Assembly (NCBI GenBank): GCA_033439295.1
Contig: JAVTLE010000013.1
Coordinates: 682,001 to 746,000, forward strand
Source: Deuterostichococcus epilithicus
Lineage: Eukaryota > Chlorophyta > Trebouxiophyceae > Prasiolales > Stichococcaceae
Reading direction: 5' to 3'
DNA: 64,000 nt
Of this stretch, positions 1 through 10,499 are shown piece by piece (positions within the stretch are counted from its first letter, which is position 1; the number at the start of each line of letters is the position of its first letter). A program made the translations under genes and the position numbers. The notes beneath the pieces are model-generated. The model worked only from the letters and a program-made list of their open reading frames with translations. It made no database searches and had not been told where the DNA came from.

Positions 1-847
1 ACACCTTCTCATCAAAGACGCCAATGCGGCGGCCCTTGGACTGCGCCATCAGCCCCGAGATGGCCTTGCCGAAGGTCAGCGCTGCGTCCTCATCGTACCT
101 GCAGCAGCATCTTAGCAGCACGCCTAATCACGAAAGCTCTCAGTCGCTCATTCTTTTTCACAACGACATCCATCGCAGTACATTGTGGTGGTGACCATCG
201 TCCAGACGGGCATGGCGGCGGCAGCAGCGCTTCGAAAGAGCAGGCGTGGCCAGTGCTGCGCACCCTTCCCGCTCGGCAACCTTCTTGGCCCAGAGGGTGA
301 GCACCGGGGCTCTGTTGATCTTCACGACCTTGCCAGGGTGCTGCTCTGCGTCTGCCCTGGCCGCCTTGACTTTCTGCGCCTTGCCGCCGGGCCCCTTGCC
401 CGCCGCAGGCTCTGCGTGCATGTGCTCGCGCTTGTCCAGCCGCATCTCCCTGTCAGGTTCGTCTGCGCTGGCCCCGCCGTTGTCGCTGCCGCCATCGCCG
501 CTGGCGGCCGGCTTCGCTTGCAGGCCGGTCTGCTTGGTGGCCTTCCGCAGCTGTTCCTGAGGGTCTCCAGTGTCCACTGACGCCACTATGGCTCTGCTGT
601 CATCTGCAGAGACGTCCTGCTTTGCGTCCTGCTGTGTCTGCCTCGACTGCGGCGCTGCCTTGTTGTTGCTGCTGCTGCCGCCAGCTGCGGAGTTGGCCTT
701 TGCCTTCTTCAGAGGCTTCTCCTCCGTCGGCCGCTCGTTGGCACGCTTTCCGCCGCCTGTCTTGCGAATGGCAGACACGCCGGGCAGCTCATCCAGCGAC
801 TTCTGCTTGGCGTTGCTGCTGTCAGCGCCGCTCCGGGTGGTGGGCAT
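1..847 (-). CDS. Conserved protein of unknown function, Lys/Ala-rich N-terminus (3' end outside window)
   Basis: The first in-frame ATG on the minus strand is at 847 (MPTTRSG...). A long low-complexity segment rich in Lys, Ala, Ser and Gly follows, with basic clusters such as KPLKKAK that could be nuclear localisation signals. The conserved part begins with KINRAPVLTLWAKKVAERE and is split by an intron (donor near 238, acceptor near 99). It continues as YDEDAALTFGKAISGL and QSKGRRIGVFDEK up to the window edge. From memory this block, with its RAPVLTLWA signature and a following helix, occurs in uncharacterised proteins of plants, algae and fungi. No catalytic motif is visible and I assign no function. 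The C-terminus lies beyond base 1. The frame extends upstream of 847 without an ATG, so 847 is the best start. Confidence 0.7.
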
Positions 848-1708
848 GATATCTCTGACTTTTCCTGAACGCTGCGAAGATATCAGCAGAATATCAAAAC
901 CTAATGATGAGTGCCGCTCCTGCAAACGTTGCAGCTTTCAAGCAGGCCGCCCGGTGCCGAGTCGACCGTCACCTGATGCAGCAGTAGGAGAAGCAGCAGC
1001 AGGGCGCAATAATCAGGTAGACAAACTTTCGTGGTGCAAGGAGCTTCATCTCAAGCAAAACAAGCGTAGGGGCATCGGGCATTGCGGCAATGAGCTTGCC
1101 TTGGAGATCGCTTCTCGCCAGGTACGAGATCCTAGTCTAAATATGGTCAGCAAAGCATGTAAGACATCGACACCAAGGCTGCATCAGTTCACTGTTTTCA
1201 GCGATTCTCGTTTGCTTCCCTCGAATTTCAGCGCTCGAGCTCGACTGCGACAGCCCACAACGGACTCGATAGCGTCAGATGTCCATCACTCTGGAGCTGT
1301 TTTAGAGGTCGCTGAGGTTGTGCGAGCTTTGTGGCAGGATGCTGTCTGGCAGACAACGCTTCCACTGCTTCCGAAAGACAGCTGCAAGAGGAGGTCGCGG
1401 TTCTTGCAAGTTTGCGGCGTCCCATAAGCCGGCACGTGAAGCGCGCCGCTTGGAGCCGAGCTCCTGCTTGTAGCTCAAGTGTGCGCATCTCTCTATACCA
1501 CCTGTATAATGCTTGAGTTCATATGACTGTCAGACCGTCTGTCCTTCACCAGCGAATTATCACCATTTTGCGGATCTGAGTAAGCAGCGAAATCTCTGAA
1601 CAACCGCTCTGCAACATCGCATCAGGACGTTTTATCATTGTCTGAAGCAATTGGTTTTCGCCGCAGCGTAGCGCACCCTGCGACTCACACGGCAGCGTGG
1701 CCTTCACC
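848..1708. other. Divergent intergenic region
   Basis: About 860 bp separate two divergently transcribed genes. The open frames seen here are arginine/cysteine-rich and look like chance frames of GC-rich DNA. It is the likely shared upstream region of both genes. I see no clear TATA box or repeat. Confidence 0.5.
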
Positions 1709-4700
1709 ATGGCGGCAATGGTGGCGCTTCCACCTGAGGGCGTGCAAATTCACCCAGACACAGATGCGCCTGCCAAGGAGGATATGTACAAGCTGCAGGC
1801 CGGCCCGGACCCTGTGGCCCAGCCGGAAACGCCAGCATGCTCAGAGGCGTCACGGCTGCAAGGTCTGGGCATTTATGAAGATATACCGAGCGCCTGATCA
1901 GGACACAGAGCAGCATGACATTCGGGTCTTCAAAGTGCGAGGCTCACGAACGCCTTCGACACTGAAGCGGCAGACTCGATGCCAGCCGACCCAATCGCAC
2001 TGTCATGTCCTGGGTGCAGGCAGCAGTAGTAGCGAGGACGTGGTGCAAGGTGCAGACAGCAATGGCGGTAGCATCGGCGGCGGCGACAGCAGCGGCAGTA
2101 AAGCCCGAGGTCCTGGCAGCAACGCCAGAGCCGCAAGGCCTGCAGAAGCCGCCGCCAATGAAGCTCCAGGCAGCTGCAGCCGTGCCGACTCTGCCGCCGC
2201 TCCAGATTCTGACAGCCGCAACTTCAGGGTCCAGCCGCACGACGAAGCGCTGCGCCGCTGGGCGGAAGCCCAGGCGGCGGACAAGGACCATGCCTACTTT
2301 GGCATGCTGCCGCTCGAGAACGATGCCAAGGGCGAGGCGCTCGCCATCGCCACCATGCTGTTGTGCTTCTCCTGGATCTACGTAGGGCCGCTGCTGACTG
2401 GCGCAGCGCTGGTGCGGGCGGTCGTGTACCACAGCACCGCTGCGGGCGTGTTCCTGGCCACCATCGTCTTCTTGGCGTTCGCGCCCGTCAAGCCCGACTT
2501 TGGCGGCTGGGGCCGCGGCTTCGTGTGGCAGTGCTGGCGTAGGTGACTGTTCTTGACATCGGTTTTGGAACAGGCACTGCACGCTCGTAGCACCCTAATG
2601 CCTCGATAGATGTCCCGGTAGCGGCAGCGGCTTTGGCGGCGGCAGACTGAGGGCCCTGAAAGCACCTCGCACCTGGGACCGCTTGGCTTTGATAGTCACA
2701 ACAGCAAACACCAAACAGAACTGCAAATTATTCGTTCACACTTTGGCCATGAGATGCAGGTATTGTTTGTTCCGCTGGCAACAATCACGCCTGTCACGCC
2801 GAGGAGGCGTCCTTCGAACATCTTGGCGTTGTGCGCAGTGTACTCTAACCCCGAACCCAACCATGCCGCAGGTACTTCCGCTTCCGCTGGGTGACGCCAA
2901 AGCAGCCGTACCTGGCCACCGACCGGCACTACCTCTTCCTCCATTTCCCGCATGGAGTGTTCCCCATGGCCTCCTGGCTGTCCATGGCGCTCACCGGGAA
3001 CGAATGTGGGTCTCCCTTGTGCTTTGCGGCGTCCCTGCACTCACATGGTGTTGTTCCGCTGCAACGGCAGCTGCAAGCGCAGGTGCAGACAACAAGCAGG
3101 CTGACATGTGAAGGTGGTGCCCGTCAACCTGTGACACAGCCAGCATCGTTTGTTCTGCTGAAAAAGGTCGGATTCTGGACTCCAGGCAGGTTGTGCTGTG
3201 CTGCAGCTGCGCTGGGCATCCCTGAACGCACCGCCGGCGCCGTCGCGACGATCATGCTGCACCTGCCAGGTGCGCCCACATATCGCTTTCCAATTCTGGT
3301 CCAAGCACGAGACCGGCAGCAGTCCCCTCGCCCGCCTGCCTGCCTGCCTGCCTGCAGACGTGCAGCAAGCAATGTCGGAAAGCAGGATGTTTTGGCGGTA
3401 GCACGCACCGTCACTTTTGAATGGAGGCCTTCAACCAGCCGTCCCGCTCGCTGTGCTTCAGAGCTGCTGTCATGTCGTGCTGTAGCCCTCCGGTATGCCA
3501 TGGTCAAGATGGGGTGCTACCAGGCGGGCCGGCAGAACATCATCAACTTGCTGCAGCGGCGGTCGGTGGGGCTCATCCCAGAGGGCATTGCTGGCGTCTT
3601 CAAGGGAGCCAACAGGTGCAGTGGCTCCCCCAGATGTCATTTGGCGCTGTGGTTCCCTGAGTCTAACCAGTTCGCGAGTCTGTACACGAACATTCTAACG
3701 ATTTGGTTATGTGGCCGGACGGGTGGGTCGGGTGAGGTGAAAGGCCCTCTTCGCAGGCTGACGACCAGCCCAAAGACCCCTTATCGGGAATGTGTAGTCG
3801 GAAAGTGAGCAGTCTCGCTGAGTCGAGGCATTGCCGGCACCCAAATGTGTAGTCGGAAAACGAGCAGTCTCGCTGAGTCGAGGCATTGCCGGCGCCCAAG
3901 CGCAGGAGCAGGGAGCAGTTGTACTGGAGCCCGCGGCTCGGCGTCTGCCGCATCGCGCTTCTGACGGGCGCACACGTGGTCCCCATCTACAACCTGGGCC
4001 AGTCCCAGGCGCGCCTTGGTTACACCCCTTCCCCTTGATCCCCCGTCCTCTCTTTGCCTGCTGGCCTCTGAGCATGTCACTGACAGGGATGGGGTTCCTC
4101 GTGCCGGCTTGTACCAGCCAACCTTGTCTCTGTACTTGCCGATGCGCGGGCTACATGCTGCGGTCCGGAAGCACGGGCGATGTCGCAGGTGCAGACTGCG
4201 GCGCAGATGAACATTACGAGTCCTTGTGATTCATGCTGGCGATCGACCGCACAGCACTCGTCAGGCCGCGCTGCTGCGCCTCAGGTGTTCTCCTACATGG
4301 GCGTCGAGACGCTGTCGCGACGGCTGCGGGCGACCGTCGGCATCTTCTGGGGGCGCTGGGGGCTGCCGCTGCCGCTCAAGACGGACCTCATACTGGCGAT
4401 GGGGGAACCCATCCCGGTTGACAAGGTGAGTTGCAGGACCTCCGCAATTGCCGTGTTGAGCACGAGTTGCATGGCCTCGAGAGCGCCACAACGTCCGGTT
4501 CTGCAGGCACAGGCGTGCGCGCCACGATCGCCACGATTGGTGCATGGATGTCGCGATCCACGTGGAGGTCGGCGCCTGGGCTGCTGCAAGGCTGTGAGCC
4601 TGTGGCCAAGCGCTCGACCCTGCAGCACGAGGGTCTGTAACGCTGCACACACTCCTGCACAGGTTGATGACATTGCGCTGGGCGCTGCGCCGCTCTCCAT

Positions 4701-4936
4701 GTTGCGACCTTGGGGAGGCGCTGGACAGGGTCACACGGATCGCCCCTCGGCGCCTGCCTGCACTGACGGACTGCGACCGGGGTGATTGCCGTCCGCAACC
4801 TCTGCAGGTGCCCAACCCCAGCGTAGAGCAGATGAAGGCACTGCACGCGCGCATCGAGGCGGCAGTGCGGCAGCTGTACAAGCAGCACAAGCGCCTGCAC
4901 CCGGCGCTGGACGGCCGGGACCTCACCGTAGTGTGA
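1709..4936 (+). CDS. DGAT2: DGAT2-family diacylglycerol acyltransferase (multi-exon)
   Basis: The product likely transfers an acyl group from acyl-CoA to diacylglycerol, the last step of triacylglycerol synthesis in the ER. The start is the ATG at 1709 (context ACCATGG). In order the exons give: a soluble N-terminus; two hydrophobic segments near 2340-2500; RYFRFRWVTPKQPYLATDRHY with LFLHFPHGVFPMASW (2871-2985), the family's catalytic HPHG-type motif in the form FPHG; a short exon near 3190-3270; MGCYQAGRQNIINLL and SVGLIPEGIAGVFKG (3505-3610), the acceptor-binding EGI/PGG region; LYWSPRLGVCRIALLTGAHV (about 3917-3975); GRWGLPLPLK and GEPIPVDK (4350-4425); and the C-terminal helix ending HPALDGRDLTVV. 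Length fits DGAT2. The exon 1/exon 2 junction is uncertain. The last exon has a diverged partial copy at 5064-5123. Confidence 0.85.
3335..3354. repeat. (CCTG)n microsatellite in DGAT2 intron
   Basis: About five tandem CCTG units lie within an intron. Simple-sequence repeat with no apparent function. Confidence 0.85.
3791..3899. repeat. 55-bp direct tandem repeat, two copies, in DGAT2 intron
   Basis: The unit beginning TGTGTAGTCGGAAA starts at 3791 and again at 3846, a period of 55 bp. The copies are nearly identical (a few substitutions such as GTGAG/ACGAG and CACCC/CGCCC). It lies just upstream of the exon encoding REQLYWSPRLG. Only two copies are present, so it is a local duplication rather than a satellite. 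Confidence 0.9.
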
Positions 4937-5063
4937 ACTACCAAGGTGGGAGCATCGGTGCTGGCGGCGCCGGTCTCCTCAAAGACACCCGGCGTGCCGA
5001 GTGCATTGCTCGCTGCTGGCAGCACCTACAACGACGAAGCGCGAATGGTTTCCCTCAGGAGTC

Positions 5064-5123
5064 CGGCTGTACCAGAAACATGACTTCCTGCACCCCGCGC
5101 TGGATGGCCGGGACCTAACCGTC
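5064..5123 (+). repeat. Diverged partial copy of the DGAT2 terminal exon
   Basis: Bases 4871-4930 (QLYKQHKRLHPALDGRDLTV) are repeated at 5064-5123 (RLYQKHDFLHPALDGRDLTV), offset 193 bp. A plausible acceptor (ccctcag) precedes the copy at 5053-5059. The reading frame continues to a stop at 5246 and adds an unrelated tail. It could be a relic or an alternative last exon. Confidence 0.8.
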
Positions 5124-5249
5124 ATCTGGGTGGCGGTGGCGGCGGCGGTGGCGGCAGTGCGTGCAATGTCATGCGCTATGGCGGCAGCCGCCGGCGGCGG
5201 CAGCTTGTCATCCCTGCGACAGTGGCAGTTTTGGATTGCCCTGTAGCGA

Positions 5250-5735
5250 CAGGTGCAGGCTGCGACTGCAGGCCCGGGAGTACCAGCCATAGCTGGAGCG
5301 CTGCTGCATAGTTGACGTTGGTTGGTTTCTGCTTGATGGATCTCTCAATTAGGAGACAGGTGACATCATCATGGGACTTTTGTCAATGTACTCCTATTAT
5401 GTAGTCTGCAGGGATTCTGCATGGCGTGGCCAAAACGATCCCGATTCCGCTTTGCAAAAGGAGTCGTCTAGGCCGCAGAAATGTTGCGTGACGAGGAACC
5501 GAAACAATGTGGCGCAGCAGGTGTTTTGACAAGATGCATAGGTAAAGAGGCGCCTCAGGCACCAGGCATGTCTAGGATGCATGCTCTCTTACGTGTCATA
5601 TCAGTGCATATACCAGTATCTCAAGCCAGACAAATACCAATATTCGTCCTCCTGCCGGCAAGCTCCTGTGAGCAAATGTTTCTCCGCAGTGGTGCAAACG
5701 AGCGCACAGAACCCGCAGCCACATGGTGCCTTCAG
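5250..5735. other. Convergent intergenic region
   Basis: The region lies between the DGAT2 3' end and the NSUN6 stop codon on the opposite strand. No convincing coding frame was seen. It presumably holds both 3' UTRs. Confidence 0.5.
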
Positions 5736-8700
5736 TCAGTGAGCATATCCCAGCCTCTTCCGGAACTTCGCGATGAAGAAGCCAGGCGTGTCACGGGGAC
5801 CGCTTGGGTCAAACCGCTGCACTAGCGCCGCCTCTTCCCGAGTCAGTCCCCTGCCGGTCAGGCGCCCCGCCGCCGCCGCCTTCGGCACAGCAACAGGGTC
5901 TGCTTTGCACGCCTGGCTAGCCGTCGCACCACCAACCGGCTGGCCGGTCGCTGCGGCGCTGCCTTCCTGCCGCCTCGCATCCTGCTGCGGGCCCGTGCCG
6001 CCAGTGCCGGCTGCAGTCGCTGCGCCAGCCGCAGCCCCGCCCCCGCCGCCGCCGCTGCCGCCGGACTTCAGCTGGCCCCTGCGACGCGCTCGCGCCACAG
6101 CGGCGGCGGCCTCGAGCGCGACGGCGGCGGCGCTCTCGCAAGGACCGGTCAGCCCGGGGCCGCCGATGTGCGGCGTGTGGGGTACCAAGTCCAGGCAGGG
6201 GTGCGTGTCCAGCGCATATCGCACATTGGCCTCGTTCTCGCCTGCAGGTGACAGCAGGTTGCACTTGCAGATGCCCGCCGCCTCATGTCCCGACGGCCGC
6301 CGGCGCGCAGGCCCAAGTCCCTGACGGCCAGCGCAAGCGGGGCGCGACCCAGCCGCGGCTGTCAGGGCAGGTGGTGCTGCTGCAGAGAGGAGGGCTGCCG
6401 TGGGAACGCACACGAGCAGCACCTGCCCACGTGCATAGGTGCATAGGTGCCCCAGCAGGGGTTACCAGATCCAGCTTGGACATGACGCCAGGCCTGCCTC
6501 AGAGGGCCTGAATTTGCGCATGGTGTCGTCCAGACCATTCGATGCCGCGCACCAGGGTTGATGGTGCAGGTGGAGTAGACCAGGTGGCCGCCCGGGCGCA
6601 GCAGCGCCGCCGCCACGTCGATCAGTCGCCGCTGCTGCCCCGCCGCCTTCGTCAAGATTGCGACGTCAATGTTTGATTGCCACGATTGGGTGAGTTGACA
6701 TCCCACAGGCGGCAGGCGGCAGTCCAGCCGGCGATTCTGGGCAGGTGGACCCATGTGTGACAGTGACGCTGGAGAGAGCTTCGACGCCACCGTTGCTATA
6801 CATAACAATGGTGTAAAAGAGACACGTTGCGATGCCGAAGGGCCCAAGTTGTGCAGCTCCCACTGCAGGTGCCTGGCGTCCAAGGCTCCGGCAGCTTTCG
6901 ACTGCCAGGCCAGACGGAGACTGCAGTCGCCATGGAAACCGCACAAGGAAGCTTCATACGCCACCAACCTGGGCCAGCTCCCACAGGGGCGCGCGGTGGA
7001 TGAGGCGAGGCCTGATGCCCAGCGCCGAGCACGGCCCGTCCAGCAGGATGGCGTCAAAGCTCTCCGGCGGGAAGCCCCTGCACACGTGCAGTATGCAGCG
7101 GTCGGTGCTGGTCTTCTGCAACGATCAGCTCTGCAGCTCTCCACCTCGATGCAGCAGCGAGCACAAACGGGTCGCGTCGCCTGTACGAATGCTGCATCAC
7201 AGAGCCGCGACACACCTAGCGAAGGGCTCCGGCGCGTGGTTCAGCAGCCGCGGCGGCGGCTGCAGGCCGCGGGCCCGCATGCCGGCCGCCTTGCGCTCCC
7301 GCCGCGCCCGCTGCCGATCATTCTCCGGCGCCGATGCGGTGGCGGCCCCTGCCGCGCCGCAGGAGCTGCCATTTGCCACGGCGAGCGGCGGCGCGTCGTC
7401 GCCGCTGCTGCCGCCCGCTGCTGCGCTGCTGGGCGGCGCGGCGCTGCAGCCGCTGGCTTCCGGACCGTTCGTGCCGCCGCCGCCATGGGCTGCAGTGCCC
7501 ACCTCGGCAGATGGTCTGCTGCAATCAGCTGTCGCGGCCTGGACCGGCCCGACTGCGACCGCTGCGCTGCTGCCGCTCGCCACTGCGGCGTTTGGAGGCC
7601 CTACTCCGGCGTATCTCGTGTCGCGCTCGTCACCGCCCCGCAACACCGCTTTCGTGGCGTCCATGCGCAATGCGGTGATGCACGTGAGGCCAAACTCCTC
7701 CGCCATCGCCAGTATGCCCGGCACCTGCGGGCCCCAGGACGCAAGCTGAGTGGGCCGACATATATATCTTTTGACAGGCGATGGCATGCCGGAACTGAAG
7801 GCAGGCAGAGCGCCCAGATAGGCTGTGTTTGCAGACCCCGATGCTGCCTCCAGGCAGCTCTGACGTGACAGAGACTCTCCTCAGCACAGGCCGCGGCAGC
7901 TGCCGCGATGATGGTGCCCAGCAGAACAGGCCCTGCAGGACTTGCCTTGTTGCCCGAGCGCTCCAGCGCGATGATGGTGCCGTGGTCGCCCATGAGCTGC
8001 CCCAGGGCAGTCGTCTTGCCGCCGGGCGCAGCGCACATGTCCAGCACGCGACAGCCGGGAGCAGGGTCCAGCGCCTGCGATCGGATCCAAATTTTACAAC
8101 CTTGGAATGGGTGCACGTCGGAGCTTTGGAGGCGCATTGGGATGAGGACGTCAGCCAGTTAAATGCAGCTCGGCATTCAGGCACGTGAGCAGCTACTGCA
8201 CGCAACATTTCTGTCAGCCCTATGCGCCCTGACGGATACCAGCCGGCCGCACCTGTGCCGCGATGACACTCGGCAGGTGCTGCAGCATGACATCCCCGCG
8301 CATCGCGCCTGCAGCCCGCAAGCCACCGCATGGTGTTGCAAAGTTCCTTGCAAGCCAGCAGCTGCAGCAACGCATCCAACAAAAAATATTCACAGACACA
8401 CGACCGCATCACCCACCCTCACAGGAGGGGTTGGCAAACACGCGGTGCGTCATGAGCACGCCGACACCGCTGCGGCCGCTGAACAGGGCGCCGCGCGAGA
8501 ACATGGCGCGCCCCAGCCCGATGTGCAGCCGCCGCCTGCGCAATGGAAGCAATCGGCACGGTGTGGCCATGCTTGGATTGCTTGGAGGTGCTCGGCTCAG
8601 TCCTGCCGGCATAGCAAAGAAGGCGCGCACACCTGTCGGGCAGGCCGGGCCGCTCAGCGGCGGGCTCGAGCATCCACAACCAGGTCGCTCGTGATGCTCG

Positions 8701-9728
8701 ACAGACCGGCCAGCAGAGGTAAAGCATGCAGGTGTGCCCACCTGTCGGGCAGGCCAAGTCGCTCGGCGGCGGGCCCGAGCGTCGTGCCACGCGTCAGACC
8801 CAGCCAGTCGGAGCCTGGCGGCTCCACCGCGATGCTGACCGCCACGGTGTCGCCAGCCTCCAGGCCCGGGCTCGCAGCAAGGCAGCCGGGAACGAACGCC
8901 TGCGCGCCGCGCATGACCGACTCGCCCGCCTTGCGGCTGATGACCACCTCCTTTCCAGCTGCGAGAGCAAGTTAGAGGTAAAATGGAGCAGAGAACCGCA
9001 TTCGTTCTGGCTAAGCTGTGTTGCGTTGCAGGCTAGCGTTGCGCCTACGTGAAGCTTTAAGACCTGGGTTACATCGGCATGGGGTACATCGACATGGGCT
9101 ACGCCTCCAACTCTTCATCAAGCGCTTGGAGGTGCGCCCTTCTGAGGCATAGTCCTCCAACCGCTCTATACAAAGCTCAAGACACAATTCCGCCCACCTG
9201 CTGCGGCATAGTCGATCGTGTGCGGCCCTGTTCCCGGCACAATGACCACGCCCGGAACGTCCGACAGCTCGCGCTGCGCCACTCCCGACGCAGCCAGCAT
9301 TGCGGCGTCCTCCGCACTGATCGCTGCCGGCAGCCGCTCGATGACCGACTGCATGACACGCTCGGCAGCAGCGCCATCAAGCGTGCGCAGCGAAGCTGGG
9401 AGCTTGACTGCGGCCCAGCATCAGCTTCCACACAGGCAGTGCACTATGCGAGCCCGCTGGCGATATACCCGCAGGACCAACGGGTCCAACAAGCCTTTGC
9501 GGGGTAAGGTCGGCTGCTGCTCACCTGCGGGGTTGTGCGCAGCAGGTTGACGCGCAGGCAGGTGCCGAGCGGCGGCCGCATCAGGGCGGCGCTCATGCGG
9601 GAAAAGTGCTCTGCGCCAAAGGCCGCCTCGAAGTACGCGCGCACGCCGGCGTCCCAGTCCTCCACCGGATCGTACGTTGGCGGCGCCTCTGTATCGCGCT
9701 GGCATGCCGACGGGGGCCTGTCCACCAT
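5736..9728 (-). CDS. NSUN6: NSUN6-type tRNA (cytosine-5-)-methyltransferase with PUA domain
   Basis: The family methylates a cytosine near the tRNA acceptor end (C72 in characterised NSUN6) using SAM. The start is the ATG at 9728. The N-terminal part (DAGVRAYFEAAFGAEHF, then LGTCLRVNLLRTTP) leads into a PUA domain: SDVPGVVIVPGTGPH near 9235, VVISRKAGESVMRGAQAF near 8920 and AAERLGLPDR near 8750. The Rossmann methyltransferase domain has motif I (VLDMCAAPGGKTTALGQ near 8030), ALRMDATKAVLRGG, motif IV DAILLDGPCSALGIRPRL (near 7040) with the releasing Cys, and motif VI HLVYSTCTINPGENE (6560/6245) with the catalytic Cys. It ends RDTPGFFIAKFRKRLGYAH. Two alga-type insertions occur: about 100 Ala/Gly/Ser-rich residues before motif IV (7240-7620) and a Gly/Ala stretch of about 80 residues after motif VI. 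The two signature cysteines and the PUA domain make the assignment firm. Confidence 0.9.
8631..8676 (-). repeat. Diverged copy of an NSUN6 exon end with its donor site
   Basis: The end of the PUA exon at 8740-8785 (coding AAERLGLPDR then GTGGGC) is repeated at 8631-8676 (coding AAERPGLPDR then GTGTGC). The offset is 109 bp and about 40 of 45 bases match. The second copy lies in the following intron in gene direction and includes a usable GT donor. Confidence 0.8.
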
Positions 9729-10480
9729 GCTGGCCGGCCGGCGTGCACGTCAGCCACGAGTGGTCACCTCAGCAGCCACCGCCGTGCCGCGGCCGCAGGT
9801 GCCGTCAAAGCGTTTGCTGCTGCTCTCGAATCAGGACAATATGGCGTGACTGCCAGCTTTGGAGATCAGAACTGCATGCACAAGTCACGATCGCAAGGTG
9901 CAAACTGGCTGCTGCACACCGGTCTTACCGGCGGGTATCGAGACGGACAGACACCCTGAGCATCAAGCATCAAGCATCAAGCATCAACCGAAGAACTGCT
10001 ACTGAACTACGTCACAAATGGTCATCAAGCAAGTGCTGCCATATCAGCAATATTAGTCAGCTGTGACGATCGATCAGAAGCTGCAACGCAGTCGGATCAG
10101 TGCAACATAGAGCAGACCCTCGTTCTGGGCAGGGCGACTCTGATATCAGGTAGAAGGAATAACAGAAGGATCGAGTCGTTTTACTGTTTCAATCATGGGG
10201 TCTCGCGGCCTGCTTCCACTGTGCTCACAGGTTGTCGATATGATTGGGGTTTCTAGGTAAGGTCGATGATCCAACTCGGTCCGATTGATCCTGTCAAACG
10301 CGACAGCATGATGTATGTTTCCAAGCACACTATCTTGTCTGTGAGTTTGCCGGAGTCAGTCATGTCAGCCATGTCAGCCCTGTCACATATTGGCAGGTTC
10401 TCTGTGTCACAGTGCGCACAAGCTGCGACTTAGCAACTCCTGAGCACGTTCCTGCCAGGCCTCCTCACTACACTTTTCCT
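9729..10480. other. Divergent intergenic region with AGCATCA repeats
   Basis: The region is upstream of NSUN6 (-) and of the small plus-strand gene. It contains four tandem units of a 7-bp AGCATCA motif at about 9959-9987. It is less GC-rich than the flanking genes. No convincing coding frame was seen. Confidence 0.5.
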
Positions 10481-10499
10481 GTGTCTGGTGTCTTGCAGG

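Noticed and set aside
3791-3899. Direct repeats resembling a minimal CRISPR array
   Set aside because: There are only two units, with no spacers and no cas genes, in a eukaryotic intron.
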